Source of the DNA: Aurantimonas sp965217685
Lineage (GTDB): Bacteria; Pseudomonadota; Alphaproteobacteria; Rhizobiales; Rhizobiaceae
Reading direction: 5' to 3'
Length of the DNA: 64,000 nucleotides
Assembly (NCBI GenBank): GCA_965217685.1
Contig: CBDCIZ010000003.1
Location: forward strand, 4,278,001-4,342,000
Below, piece by piece: positions 44,604 through 53,492 of this stretch; position 1 is the stretch's first letter; the number at the start of each line of letters is the position of its first letter. The notes beneath the pieces are model-generated. The model saw only the letters and a program-made list of their open reading frames with translations, was not told the DNA's origin and did not search any database. A program made the position numbers and the translations under genes.

Positions 44604-44632
44604 AAAATCCGGCCGTCCCGCTTTGCGGCCGG
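44604..44632 (-). terminator. Terminator-like hairpin between ftsA and ftsZ
   Basis: CCGGCCG pairs with CGGCCGG (7 bp, 10-base loop), followed on the minus strand by ATTTTGT. It ends about 22 bases before the ftsZ ATG, so it could attenuate read-through or protect a processed ftsZ mRNA. Confidence 0.5.
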
Positions 44633-44715
44633 TCCGTTGCTCGTTTCGCTCCGATACGCACCACGCATCGTCGTCTGTTTCGCCTGCCCCGAGCTTGCGC
44701 CCCGAGCGATCTCGC

Positions 44716-46041
44716 TCAAAAACTGCGCTTCAGCCAGTTGCCGAAGCGGCCTGCCCTGGTGTTCTGGTCCAACCCGAAGGCGAGGATCGAATTGGGTCCG
44801 GTGTGCTCGCGGTGGGCAACCTGCGGATAGATCAGCAGTCCCACGGACGTCGCGAAGGCCGGACCCTTGTTGGAGGGGTTGAGGCCGGCGACGCCGACCG
44901 GGCGCCCCAGCCGAACGTTGCGGTTGAGGATCGCGCGCGCCGTGTCGGACATGCCGGTGAGCTGGCTCGCGCCGCCGGTCAGGACGACGCGCTTGCCGAT
45001 AACGTGGCCGAGGCCGGAATTGGCGAGACGGTCGCGCACCAGCTCCAGCGTCTCCTCGACGCGCGGGCGGATGATCTTGGTGACCAGCGAACGCGACACG
45101 GTGATCGGGTGCTCGTGACTGTCGTCGCCGAGCGGCTCGACCTGCAAGGTCCCGTCCTCCTCGACAAGGCCGGCGACGGTGCATCCGTGCATGACCTTCA
45201 GGCGTTCGGCTTCGGCAAGGCGGATCGACAGGCCGCGGGCAAGGTCCATGGTGATGTGCCTGCCGCCCATCGCCACCTGATCGGCATAGACGAAGCGACC
45301 GTTCTGGAAGATCGCGATCGTCGTCGCGCCGCCGCCCATGTCGATGCAGGCCGACCCCATCTGGGCCTCGTCCTCGATGAGGGTCGAGAGTGCGCTGGCA
45401 TAAGGTGTCGCGACGAACGCTTCGACGACCAGCTGGGCGCGGTTGATGACGGCCTCGAGATTGCGCAACGGTGTCTCTTCCGCCGACAGAACATGCATGT
45501 CGGCGCCGAGGCGCTCGCCGGTCATGCCGACGACGCTGTCGAGACCGGCTTCGCCGTCGAGGGTCAGATCGGTGACCAGCGAATGCAGCGCAACGCGATT
45601 GGCGTCGAGCGGCAGGCGCGCGGCCATGCCGAGCACCGACGTCACGTCGGATTTGGCGATCTCGCCGATCGTGTCGATCTCGGCGCGGCCGCGCAGGCTC
45701 TTCAGGCGCCCGGCGGTCACCGAAACGATGAGGGATTCGATGGTGAGGCCTGCCATGCGCTCGGCGGCATCGACGCACAGGCGGATCGCCTGCTCGGCCG
45801 CATCGAGGTCGATGACGACGCCGGACTTGATGCCGTGGGAACGCTGGTGGCCAACGCCGATCACCTCGATGGTGTGGCTCCGGTCGGGCAGCGTCTCGGA
45901 GGCGGGTCGCGGCTTGAGGCGAGCGATCAGGCAGGAGATCTTTTCCGAACCGACGTCGAGGACGGAGATGATCTGGGTGCGATGCTTCGGCAGCGCCTTG
46001 ATGCGGGGAAGCTGAATCTGGCCGCGATTGAAGAGACTCAT
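44716..46041 (-). CDS. ftsA: Cell division protein FtsA
   Basis: 441 residues. Actin-like membrane tether for FtsZ. ISVLDVGSEKISCLIARL is phosphate-1, the 1C/SHS2 domain follows, and SACIDMGGGATTIAIF is phosphate-2. VLTGGASQLTGM is the adenosine motif, and the C-terminal basic amphipathic end GNWLKRSF would bind the membrane. The ATG overlaps the ftsQ stop (ATGA). Confidence 0.96.
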   Translation of the reverse strand: MSLFNRGQIQLPRIKALPKHRTQIISVLDVGSEKISCLIARLKPRPASETLPDRSHTIEVIGVGHQRSHGIKSGVVIDLDAAEQAIRLCVDAAERMAGLTIESLIVSVTAGRLKSLRGRAEIDTIGEIAKSDVTSVLGMAARLPLDANRVALHSLVTDLTLDGEAGLDSVVGMTGERLGADMHVLSAEETPLRNLEAVINRAQLVVEAFVATPYASALSTLIEDEAQMGSACIDMGGGATTIAIFQNGRFVYADQVAMGGRHITMDLARGLSIRLAEAERLKVMHGCTVAGLVEEDGTLQVEPLGDDSHEHPITVSRSLVTKIIRPRVEETLELVRDRLANSGLGHVIGKRVVLTGGASQLTGMSDTARAILNRNVRLGRPVGVAGLNPSNKGPAFATSVGLLIYPQVAHREHTGPNSILAFGLDQNTRAGRFGNWLKRSF

Positions 46042-46946
46042 ACCGGTTTGTCCTTGCGGCTTTGCTTGACCATCTTGTCGCGTTCTTTCAGCGCGGCGTC
46101 GCGGCGGACCAGCGCATCGGAGGTCAGCTTGATGACCATGCGATCATTGAGCCGCATGTCGACGGCCGCGATGTCGCGGGACAAAAGCCCCTCTTCGCGA
46201 TCCAGCCTGGCGACTTCGGCCAGGGCTTCGACCGGATTGTCCTCGGGCAGCTCGATGGCCACGCCGTTTTCCAGCCGCAGATTCCAGCGGCGGTTGCCCA
46301 CCCGGACATAGGCCTTCACCCTTGCGCGAAGATCCGGCAGAACCTCCATCTCGTCGATGAGCGCTGCCGCGTGGGCGGCTGCTCCCGCACCGACGACGAC
46401 CGGAAGCGCGGCGAAGCGGCCGGGCTCGAAGGGCACGATCTCGCGACCCTCGCGATCGACGACGACGAAGCCGTCACCCTTCTGCCAGACGGCATAAGGC
46501 TTGTGCTCCGAGAGCGTGATCTTGATCTGGTCGGGGAAAATCTTGGCGACCGAGGCGCGATCGACCCATGGCATCTGCTCCAGCGTCTCGCGGGCAGCCG
46601 AAGGGTCGAGCGAGAACAGGCTCTGGGAGCCGGTCTCCCACAGGGCCTGCAGCGCATCGATCTCGGAGGTCTCGGCATTGCCTTCAACATCGACCTTGTC
46701 GATGCCGAAGCCGAGCGGCTGGGCGGCGCCGTCGATGACCGCGACGGTGTGGCCGCCGACAGAGACGCCGTAGACCAGCGTCGCGCCGAGGAAGACGGTC
46801 GCCAGCGCGGCGAAGGGCGGCTTGCGAGCGTCGGCGACGCGATCGGCGAAACCGGAAATGCGGCGGCCGGTGCGCACGAGCCGCATGGCCCAGCGCGACG
46901 GAACCGCGAAGCGTCGATGAGCGCTTTCGGCGATCAACGATTGCAT
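46038..46946 (-). CDS. ftsQ: Cell division protein FtsQ
   Basis: 302 residues. A basic N-terminal cytoplasmic part is followed by one membrane segment at about 47-66 (FAALATVFLGATLVYGV), then a POTRA domain (IDKVDVEGNAETSEIDALQAL onward) and the FtsQ domain (MPWVDRASVAKIFPDQIKITL, then ENGVAIELPEDNPVEAL). It links early and late divisome proteins. The start overlaps the ddl stop by 13 bases and the end overlaps ftsA. Confidence 0.94.
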   Translation of the reverse strand: MQSLIAESAHRRFAVPSRWAMRLVRTGRRISGFADRVADARKPPFAALATVFLGATLVYGVSVGGHTVAVIDGAAQPLGFGIDKVDVEGNAETSEIDALQALWETGSQSLFSLDPSAARETLEQMPWVDRASVAKIFPDQIKITLSEHKPYAVWQKGDGFVVVDREGREIVPFEPGRFAALPVVVGAGAAAHAAALIDEMEVLPDLRARVKAYVRVGNRRWNLRLENGVAIELPEDNPVEALAEVARLDREEGLLSRDIAAVDMRLNDRMVIKLTSDALVRRDAALKERDKMVKQSRKDKPV

Positions 46947-47857
46947 GAGGCGTCCTCCACCATCCAGCTCAGGAGTTCGGGAAAGCTGTGGCCGGAGGCC
47001 TTGGCGATATCGGGAACCAGCGAGGTCCGGGTCATGCCCGGCTGGGTGTTGATCTCCAGCCAGACGAGTTCGCCGCCCTCGCCGAAGCGGTCGTCGTAGC
47101 GAAAGTCGGAGCGCGATACGCCGCGGCAGCCGACGGCCTTGTGGGCGGCCAGCGCATGGGTCTGCACCTGACGCGCGACCCTGGAGGAAAGGTCTGCCGG
47201 GATCGTATGGATCGAGCCGCCGGCTGAGTATTTGGAATCGTAATCGTAGAAGGCGTGACCTTCCGTGGTGATCTCGCAGACCTCGAGCGCGACGTCGCCC
47301 ATCACGGCGCAGGTGAGTTCGCGTCCATGGACGAAGCGCTCGACCATGATCATGTCGCCATAGGCCCAGTCGTCGCCGAACAGCTCTTGCGGCGGGTGTT
47401 CCTGGTCCTCGCGCACGATGATGACGCCGAAGCTCGACCCTTCGGCCACCGGCTTGACCACATAGGGGGTCGGCAGCGCGTGGGCCCTGGCGGCGTCGAG
47501 GCGGTGGCAGATCCTGGCGTTGGCGACGGGAATTCCGGCGGCCTTGGCAACGATTTTCGCCCGCTCCTTGTGCATGGCCAGCGCCGAGGCGAGGACGCCC
47601 GAATGGGTGTAGGGAATCTCCAGATATTCGAGGACGCCCTGAATGGTGCCGTCCTCGCCGAACGGACCGTGCAGACCGTTGAAAGCGGCGTCGGGAGCGA
47701 GGTCGGTCAGGACCGATGCGATATCATGGCCGACGTCGACGCGGGTGACCCGGTAGCCAGCCGTCTCCAATGCGTCGGCGCAGGCGTTGCCGGACGCCAG
47801 GCTGACCTGCCGCTCCGACGAGAAACCACCCAACAATACCGCCACATGCTTGACCAT
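46934..47857 (-). CDS. ddl: D-alanine--D-alanine ligase
   Basis: 307 residues. ATP-grasp enzyme making D-Ala-D-Ala. VAVLLGGFSSERQVSL at the N-terminus, LHGPFGEDGTIQGVLEYL, VVKPVAEGSSFGV and the metal-binding LEINTQPGMTRTSLVP are all present with the expected catalytic residues. It is the first gene of the ddl-ftsQ-ftsA-ftsZ segment. A CtrA-type box lies 58 bases upstream of its ATG, which marks this as the likely promoter region of the division genes. Confidence 0.96.
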   Translation of the reverse strand: MVKHVAVLLGGFSSERQVSLASGNACADALETAGYRVTRVDVGHDIASVLTDLAPDAAFNGLHGPFGEDGTIQGVLEYLEIPYTHSGVLASALAMHKERAKIVAKAAGIPVANARICHRLDAARAHALPTPYVVKPVAEGSSFGVIIVREDQEHPPQELFGDDWAYGDMIMVERFVHGRELTCAVMGDVALEVCEITTEGHAFYDYDSKYSAGGSIHTIPADLSSRVARQVQTHALAAHKAVGCRGVSRSDFRYDDRFGEGGELVWLEINTQPGMTRTSLVPDIAKASGHSFPELLSWMVEDASCNR

Positions 47858-47914
47858 GAATTCCCGATCCGATCCCTTTTCAGGGGCTACCGGTCATTCA
47901 TCGCAGGCCGATGG

Positions 47915-47930
47915 TTAAGCGGGGGTTAAC
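47915..47930 (-). promoter_or_regulatory. CtrA-type binding site upstream of ddl-ftsQ-ftsA-ftsZ
   Basis: TTAA-N7-TTAAC is matched exactly in both orientations, and the minus strand continues into TTAACCAT. CtrA is the alphaproteobacterial cell-cycle response regulator and is known to control ftsZ and ftsQA in Caulobacter. Site identity rests on sequence match and position only. Confidence 0.65.
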
Positions 47931-48158
47931 CGACTGTGGCAAAAGCAAGAAAATCGTAAGGCTAGGCCCCGAATCTCGGCGTTGCCGCATCGAATCGCTG
48001 GCCTGTCGCGCCATTGCACCACACGGACCCGTTCGCCGTGCGATAGGACCCGGCAGGACAGAGCAATGCTCGCTACGCTGATCTGGTGGGAGTGGTCACC
48101 TCCGACCGCGAGGATCGGAAGTTTGCCTTCAAGCTCAGTTCCGGCCGAAGCGCGAGTG
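47931..48158. other. Intergenic region between murB and ddl
   Basis: No convincing gene. It contains two GANTC sites (GAATC at 47971 and 47992), the CcrM methylation sequence of alphaproteobacteria, close to the CtrA box. A frame of about 90 codons overlapping the murB end has no coding character. Confidence 0.45.
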
Positions 48159-49133
48159 TCACCCCTCGCCGAGAAACGGCTCGACCTCATGCCCCGGCGC
48201 GAAGGCGCCGAGGCGCTTGATTTCCCATTCGAGGCAGATGCCGGAGTTGGCCAGCACCCTTGCCCGCACCGTCTCGCCCAGGGTTTCGAGATCGTGGCCA
48301 GTGGCGGCGGCGGTGTTGATCATGAAGTTGCAATGCAGTTCCGACATCTGCGCATCGCCGACCTTGAGGCCACGACAACCGGCCTCGTCGACCTCCTTCC
48401 AGGCGGAGGTGCCGTCGGGATTCTTGAAGGTCGAGCCGCCGGTCTTTTCGCGCACCGGCTGGACGGTCTCGCGATGATGCTGGACCTCGTCCATCCTGGC
48501 GCGGATATCGGCCGGGTCGCCCGGGTCGCCTGCAAAGAGTGCGGAGGTGAAGATCAGATCCTTGCCGGCGCTCGAATGGCGGTAGGCGTAGCCCATTTCG
48601 CCATTCGACAGAACGTGGATCTGGCCACGGCGATCGACGGCGCGAACCTCGACCACGCGCTCGCGGGTCTCCGTACCGTTGGCGCCGGCATTCATGCGCA
48701 GCGCACCGCCGACCGAGCCGGGAATGCCGTGATAGAAGTGAAAGCCGCCGAGACCGGCATCAAGGGCGCTCGCGGCCAGTCGCTTGTCGGGCGTGGCCGC
48801 GCCGGCCCTGATCTGCCGGTCGCCGATGCGCTCGGTCGTGCCGAAACCTTTGGCCGACAGGCGGATGACGACGCCGGCAATGCCGCCGTCTCGCACGAGC
48901 AGATTCGAACCGATGCCGACGACCATCACCGGCACCTCGGCGGGCAGGTTTTGCAGGAATTCGGCCAGATCGGCCTCGTCGGCCGGCTGGAACAGGAGTT
49001 CGGCGGGACCGCCGGCGCGAAACCAGGTGATCTTCTCCATCCCGGCGTTCGGCGTCAGCCGGCCGCGCACGGACTTCATCCGGTCGCCGAGAGCGGCGAG
49101 CAGCCTCGCACCGTCGATCGGGCCGACGCTCAT
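48159..49133 (-). CDS. murB: UDP-N-acetylenolpyruvoylglucosamine reductase MurB
   Basis: 324 residues. FAD enzyme reducing enolpyruvyl-UDP-GlcNAc to UDP-MurNAc. WFRAGGPAELLF, the FAD motif VVGIGSNLLVRDGG, GIPGSVGGALRMNAGANG, the catalytic Ser region GSTFKNPDGTSAWKEVDEAG and the C-terminal catalytic Glu in LEWEIKRLG are present. It belongs to type I without the Tyr loop, as far as can be seen. The ATG overlaps the murC stop (ATGA). Confidence 0.96.
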   Translation of the reverse strand: MSVGPIDGARLLAALGDRMKSVRGRLTPNAGMEKITWFRAGGPAELLFQPADEADLAEFLQNLPAEVPVMVVGIGSNLLVRDGGIAGVVIRLSAKGFGTTERIGDRQIRAGAATPDKRLAASALDAGLGGFHFYHGIPGSVGGALRMNAGANGTETRERVVEVRAVDRRGQIHVLSNGEMGYAYRHSSAGKDLIFTSALFAGDPGDPADIRARMDEVQHHRETVQPVREKTGGSTFKNPDGTSAWKEVDEAGCRGLKVGDAQMSELHCNFMINTAAATGHDLETLGETVRARVLANSGICLEWEIKRLGAFAPGHEVEPFLGEG

Positions 49134-50578
49134 CCGTCGGCGTCCACGACCATGCCGCCATGGGGGCCCGACAGACCCGAAAGCTCATCGAGTTGACCGG
49201 GCAGCGCATAGGCCCACTGGGTGATCGAGCCGGCGCCGAGACAGACGACCATGTCGCCCTCGCCGGCCACCTGACGGATCAGCGGCGCGAGGTCGGCGGG
49301 CCCGTCGATGAGCCGCGCGTCGCGGTGGCCGCCGAGCTTCAGCCGCTCGACCAGCATCTCGGAATTGACGAAGTCGATGGGCTCCTCGCCGGCGGCATAG
49401 ACCGGCGCGAGGATGACCGTATCGGCGTCGTTGAAGCAGGCGGCAAAATCCGGGAACAGGGCCTGAAGGCGGCTGTAGCGGTGGGGCTGGACGACGGCGA
49501 CGACGCGGCCCTTGGCCGAGGACCGCGCGGCCGCGAGGACGGCGCGGATCTCGACCGGGTGGTGGCCGTAATCGTCGAAGATGTCGACGCCACCGGAATT
49601 GCCCGTGAGAGTGAAGCGCCGCTTGACGCCGCCGAAGCCGTCGAGCCCCTTGCGGATCTGGTCGGCGCTGAGGCCGAGGCGATAGGCGACGGCGATGGCG
49701 GCCACCGCGTTGGAGACGTTGTGCCGGCCCGGCATCGGCAGCGCAAGGTTCTCGAGCGAGACGGTGTCGCCGGCGATGCGGTCGCGGATGGTGACGTCGA
49801 AGCGCGACTTGCCGGCCGAAAAGGTGAGGTTCTGGAAACGCACGTCGGCCTGGGGGTTCTCGCCATAGGTGATGATCCGGCGGTCCTCGATCTCCGAGAC
49901 CAGCGTCTGCACCTCCGGGTGGTCGAGGCACATGACGGCGAAGCCGTAGAAGGGCACGTTCTCGACGAAAGTGCGGAAGGCATCGCGGACCTTGTCGAAG
50001 GTGCCGTAATGGTCGAGATGCTCGGGATCGATGTTGGTGACGACGACGACGTCGGCCGGCAGCTTCAGGAAGGTGCCGTCGGATTCGTCGGCCTCGACGA
50101 CCATCCAGTCGCCCCCGCCCATGCGGGCATTGGTGCCATAGGCGTTGATGATGCCGCCATTGACGACGGTCGGGTCGAGATCGCCGGCGTCGAGCAGGGT
50201 GGCGACCATGGAGGTGGTCGTCGTCTTGCCGTGGGTGCCGCCGATGGCGATCGCCTGGCGGAAGCGCATCAGCTCGGCCAGCATCTCCGCGCGGCGCACG
50301 ATCGGCAACTGGCGGTCGCGGGCGGCGGCGAGTTCGGGGTTGGAGCGCTTGATGGCGGTGGAGACGACGACGACCTCGGCTCGCCCGAGGTTTTCTGCGG
50401 CGTGGCCGACATGGACGGTGACGCCCTTTTCCCGCAGACGCTGGACGTTGGCGTTCTCGGACTGGTCGGAGCCCTGCACCGTGTAACCGAGAGTGACCAG
50501 CACCTCGGCGATGCCGCTCATGCCGATGCCGCCGATGCCGATGAAATGGACCGGTCCGATATTCGGCGGCATCTTCAT
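49130..50578 (-). CDS. murC: UDP-N-acetylmuramate--L-alanine ligase MurC
   Basis: 482 residues. Adds L-Ala to UDP-MurNAc. PVHFIGIGGIGMSGIAEVL is the N-terminal nucleotide-binding motif, AIGGTHGKTTTTSMVATLL the ATP P-loop, and the C-terminal domain shows FDDYGHHPVEIRAVL. The ATG at 50578 has GGAGGGGG upstream. A terminator-like hairpin lies upstream between murG and murC, so murC-murB may have separate transcription. Confidence 0.96.
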   Translation of the reverse strand: MKMPPNIGPVHFIGIGGIGMSGIAEVLVTLGYTVQGSDQSENANVQRLREKGVTVHVGHAAENLGRAEVVVVSTAIKRSNPELAAARDRQLPIVRRAEMLAELMRFRQAIAIGGTHGKTTTTSMVATLLDAGDLDPTVVNGGIINAYGTNARMGGGDWMVVEADESDGTFLKLPADVVVVTNIDPEHLDHYGTFDKVRDAFRTFVENVPFYGFAVMCLDHPEVQTLVSEIEDRRIITYGENPQADVRFQNLTFSAGKSRFDVTIRDRIAGDTVSLENLALPMPGRHNVSNAVAAIAVAYRLGLSADQIRKGLDGFGGVKRRFTLTGNSGGVDIFDDYGHHPVEIRAVLAAARSSAKGRVVAVVQPHRYSRLQALFPDFAACFNDADTVILAPVYAAGEEPIDFVNSEMLVERLKLGGHRDARLIDGPADLAPLIRQVAGEGDMVVCLGAGSITQWAYALPGQLDELSGLSGPHGGMVVDADG

Positions 50579-50650
50579 GGCCAACCCCCTCCAGAAGGCA
50601 TCGGACCGAAACGCTCTTCGCGAGGTTTCGCATAGTCCCGATGCGAGAAC

Positions 50651-50695
50651 AAAAACAAGACGATCGCTCCGGATATCCCGTCCGGATCATCGTCT
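50651..50695 (-). terminator. Terminator-like hairpin between murG and murC
   Basis: AGACGAT pairs with ATCGTCT and TCCGGA with TCCGGA inside it, then TTGTTTTTG follows on the minus strand. It begins 14 bases past the murG stop and is a good intrinsic terminator inside the dcw cluster. Confidence 0.7.
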
Positions 50696-50708
50696 GAAAT
50701 CAAACGGA

Positions 50709-51809
50709 TCAGACCGTCTTTTCAGCCCGCGGCATAGACGCAACGAGGTCGGCAAGCAACCGCGCCGCGTCCGGGATGCCGGTCGCGCGGGCGGCGTTCG
50801 CCATCGCCTCGGCACGGGCGGGATCGCCGGCGATGCCCTCGATCAGGCTCGCGAGGCGCTCGGGCGAGAGATCCGCCTGGCGCTCGACCATGGCGCCGCC
50901 CTCGGCTTCCAGTTTGGCGGCGTTGGCGGCCTGGTCGTGGTCCAGCGCATGCGGATAGGGCACGAGGATTGCCGGACGGCCGATGACGGCGATCTCGGAA
51001 ACCGTCGAGGCGCCCGAACGGCTGACGACGAGATGGGCGCCCCCAAGCCGCTCGGCCATGTCGGAGAAGAAGGGGGAGACCGTGGCGGCGAGATCCATCC
51101 GTTCGTAGAACGCCTTCACCGAAGCCTCGTCCTCGGCGCGGGCCTGCTGGGTAATGACGAGACGCCGGCGCAACGCCTCCGGCAGGCGTTCGATGGCCTT
51201 GGGCACGGCTTCGGAAAAGAACTGGGCGCCCTGACTGCCGCCGAAGACCACGAGGTTGAAGGACTGGCCCTCGGTGGACGGGACATAAGGCGTCCTGGCC
51301 GCCTCGATGACCGCCGGACGGACCGGGTTTCCCGTGACCGTGATCTTCGACGCATAGGACGGGTCGGCTTGGTCCTGCGGAATGCCGGCGGCGATCGCAT
51401 CGACGCGCGGGCCGAGGAATTTGTTGGCCCGGCCCATCACGGCGTTCTGTTCGTGGACCAGCGTCGGGCGACCGGCGCGGGTCGCCGCCATCAACGGCGG
51501 CACGGTCGGATATCCGCCGAAGCCGACGACGACGGCGGGGCGCAGCCGCCGGATCAGCGCACCGGCCTCGCGAAAGCCGGTCCAGAGCGTCCAGAGGGCC
51601 GAAGCGACCTTGACCGGGTTTTTCGAGGCGAAGGTCGCCGAACGGACACGATGAACCTCCTTCACCGGGAAGCGGTCGGCATAGCGCCCGGCCCGGTCGT
51701 CAGTGACGAGATGCACTTCGAAACCGCGCGCCACGAGTTCGTGCGCCAGGGCTTCGGCCGGGAAGAGATGACCGCCGGTGCCGCCGGCGGAGAGGAGAAT
51801 GGTTGTCAT
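50709..51809 (-). CDS. murG: Lipid II-forming GlcNAc transferase MurG
   Basis: 366 residues. Peripheral inner-membrane GT-B enzyme that adds GlcNAc to lipid I. The N-terminal glycine-rich loop is LLSAGGTGGHLFPAEALA, VVGFGGYPTVPPL is present, LVHEQNAVMGRANK carries the conserved His-Glu region, and the C-terminal UDP-binding block is VVFGGSQGAQFFSE with SRSGASTVSEIAVIGRPAILVP (in blocks). The ATG at 51809 opens the glycine loop correctly. Two small membrane-protein genes separate it from ftsW. Confidence 0.96.
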   Translation of the reverse strand: MTTILLSAGGTGGHLFPAEALAHELVARGFEVHLVTDDRAGRYADRFPVKEVHRVRSATFASKNPVKVASALWTLWTGFREAGALIRRLRPAVVVGFGGYPTVPPLMAATRAGRPTLVHEQNAVMGRANKFLGPRVDAIAAGIPQDQADPSYASKITVTGNPVRPAVIEAARTPYVPSTEGQSFNLVVFGGSQGAQFFSEAVPKAIERLPEALRRRLVITQQARAEDEASVKAFYERMDLAATVSPFFSDMAERLGGAHLVVSRSGASTVSEIAVIGRPAILVPYPHALDHDQAANAAKLEAEGGAMVERQADLSPERLASLIEGIAGDPARAEAMANAARATGIPDAARLLADLVASMPRAEKTV

Positions 51810-51884
51810 GGATGGGCGATAGACGGGACGACCGAGAGAGGCAAGATCAACCAATGGCCGGTTCGGCTTCAAGAGTGAGGCCGC

Positions 51885-52031
51885 TCAGCGCCGCTCCACG
51901 GTGCCGACACGCGTTCGACCGGCTCGCGCTTCCGCGACGATCTTCCTCGAGTCGCGCGCGACCCACCATGCGATCACCAATGCGCTGACAGGCATGATCA
52001 ACACAGCCAGCACGTAAAAAATCCACATCAT
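51885..52031 (-). CDS. Small membrane protein, 48 residues, between ftsW and murG
   Basis: Unrecognised gene, below the usual ORF length cut-off. The product begins MMWIFYVLAVLIMP, continues VSALVIAWWVARDSRKIV and ends in an Arg-rich tail (EARAGRTRVGTVERR). It has one strong membrane segment at about residues 3-25 followed by a basic cytoplasmic-type tail, i.e. N-out orientation by the positive-inside rule. The ribosome-binding site is excellent (GGAGG eight to nine bases upstream of the first ATG). It lies 49 bases after the 78-residue gene and 75 bases before murG, so co-transcription is likely. Function unknown; location suggests cell envelope. Confidence 0.65.
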   Translation of the reverse strand: MMWIFYVLAVLIMPVSALVIAWWVARDSRKIVAEARAGRTRVGTVERR

Positions 52032-52080
52032 CGATCCAGATCCTCCAAATTCAGCTTGGCTCTACGATGTATATAAAGAC

Positions 52081-52317
52081 TTACGCTGATAAAAACGCAG
52101 AAATGAGGAACGCGACCGCGAAGTCGCGAAAACCTGCTCCACCGAGCAGAATTGTGCCCGGCAGCGAAACGCCGCCGACCACGAAGAGACCGATTGCGAT
52201 GCCATTCAAATAAGCCGCTCCGAGCTTGATCTGCTCGCGCGGCGCCTCGGTGAGCCGGTCGGTCGCCTCGCTCCCCGAATTCGATGACTCGTCGCCGGTT
52301 TCGCTCCCGTCATCCAT
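52081..52317 (-). CDS. Small membrane protein, 78 residues, directly after ftsW
   Basis: Unrecognised. An acidic Ser-rich N-terminal tail (MDDGSETGDESSNSGSEATD) is followed by REQIKLGAAYLNGIAIGLFV and two hydrophobic segments at about 37-58 and 63-78, ending FLISAFLSA. The ATG at 52317 has GGTGAG ten bases upstream, just past the ftsW stop; a GTG nine bases earlier would add three residues but leaves no room for that site. The codon pattern resembles the neighbours. It forms a pair with the 48-residue gene, inside the peptidoglycan cluster. No function assigned. Confidence 0.7.
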   Translation of the reverse strand: MDDGSETGDESSNSGSEATDRLTEAPREQIKLGAAYLNGIAIGLFVVGGVSLPGTILLGGAGFRDFAVAFLISAFLSA

Positions 52318-52334
52318 CGCGTCCACTCACCACT

Positions 52335-53492
52335 TCACGCCGTGGCGTGTACGGCATAGGTGCGCTTCATCAGCTTGTCGGTCTGCGAGCGATTTTCCGG
52401 CCGCTTGCGGGTCAGCGCCAGAACGAAGCCGGCGGAGACCGCGACGGCCATCATCGAGGAGCCGCCATAGGAGATGAAGGGCAGCGTCATGCCCTTGGCC
52501 GGCATCAGTTGCAAATTCACCGCCATGTTGATGATCGACTGCAGGCCGAACAGGAGAACGAGGCCGGAGATCGCCAGCCGGTTGAAGGTGTCGCGCTGGG
52601 TGTTGGCGACCTGCAGGCCACGGATGACGATGAAGGCGAAGATCGCCGCGAGCGCCATGCAGCTTATGACGCCGAACTCCTCGGCGAGAACGGAGAAGGC
52701 GAAATCGGTGTGGCTGTCGGGCAGCATGCGCTTGACCGTTCCCTCGCCCGGACCCTGGCCGAGCCAGCCGCCATGCATGACCGCCTCGCGCGCCGTGTCG
52801 GTCTGGAAGGTGTCGCCTTCGCCGGTGAGGAAGCGGTTGATGCGGCTCGCGACGTGCGGGAAGACGGTGTAGGCGCTGACGCCACCGCCGACGGCGACGA
52901 CGCCGAGGACGACGATCCACAGCCACGGCATGCCGGCCATGAAGAACAGGCCGCCCCAGGCCGCGGCCACGAGGGTCGTCTGACCGAGATCCGGCTGGGC
53001 GACCAGAAGCGCCACGACGACGAGCAGCAGGATCAGCGCGAAGAGGTTGCCGGGAATGTCGGGACGCCGGGTCTTTTCGGCGAAGAGCCAGGCGCAGATG
53101 ACGACGAAGGCCGGCTTCATGAACTCGGACGGCTGGATGGACAGCGGACCGAAGTCGATCCAGCGGCGCGCGCCCTTGATCTCCGTGCCGAAGAACAGGG
53201 CACCGACCATCATCACCATCGAGGCGCCGAGGATCAGGAAGGAGGCCCGGCGCACGCCGCGCGGGCTCAGAAGCGAGCAGCCGAACATCACCAGCGCCGA
53301 GGGCACGAGAAAGACCGCGTGTCGCTTGACGAAGTGGAAGGGCTCGAGGCCGATCCGTTCGGCGACCGGGGGGCTCGCGGCGAACGACAGAACGAGCCCG
53401 CCGACCAGCAGCATGAGGAAGGCCGCCAGGAACCAGCGGTCGACACCCCACCACCAGTCGCTGATCACGCCACGCTTGACCCGGCTGTTCAT
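52335..53492 (-). CDS. ftsW: Lipid II polymerase FtsW (SEDS glycosyltransferase)
   Basis: 385 residues with about ten membrane segments. SEDS-family septal peptidoglycan polymerase working with FtsI. Conserved blocks are GARRWIDFGPLSIQPSEFMK, VAQPDLGQTTLVAAAW with the catalytic Asp region, GEGTVKRMLPDSHTDFAFSVLAEE in pieces and MTLPFISYGGSSMMA. The ATG at 53492 overlaps the murD stop (ATGA) and has AGGGGGCGGG upstream. Confidence 0.96.
   Translation of the reverse strand: MNSRVKRGVISDWWWGVDRWFLAAFLMLLVGGLVLSFAASPPVAERIGLEPFHFVKRHAVFLVPSALVMFGCSLLSPRGVRRASFLILGASMVMMVGALFFGTEIKGARRWIDFGPLSIQPSEFMKPAFVVICAWLFAEKTRRPDIPGNLFALILLLVVVALLVAQPDLGQTTLVAAAWGGLFFMAGMPWLWIVVLGVVAVGGGVSAYTVFPHVASRINRFLTGEGDTFQTDTAREAVMHGGWLGQGPGEGTVKRMLPDSHTDFAFSVLAEEFGVISCMALAAIFAFIVIRGLQVANTQRDTFNRLAISGLVLLFGLQSIINMAVNLQLMPAKGMTLPFISYGGSSMMAVAVSAGFVLALTRKRPENRSQTDKLMKRTYAVHATA

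Noticed and set aside
47915..48190. 91-codon minus-strand frame between murB and ddl
   Set aside because: It overlaps the murB 3' end, has no domain or membrane pattern and covers the CtrA box; treated as non-coding.
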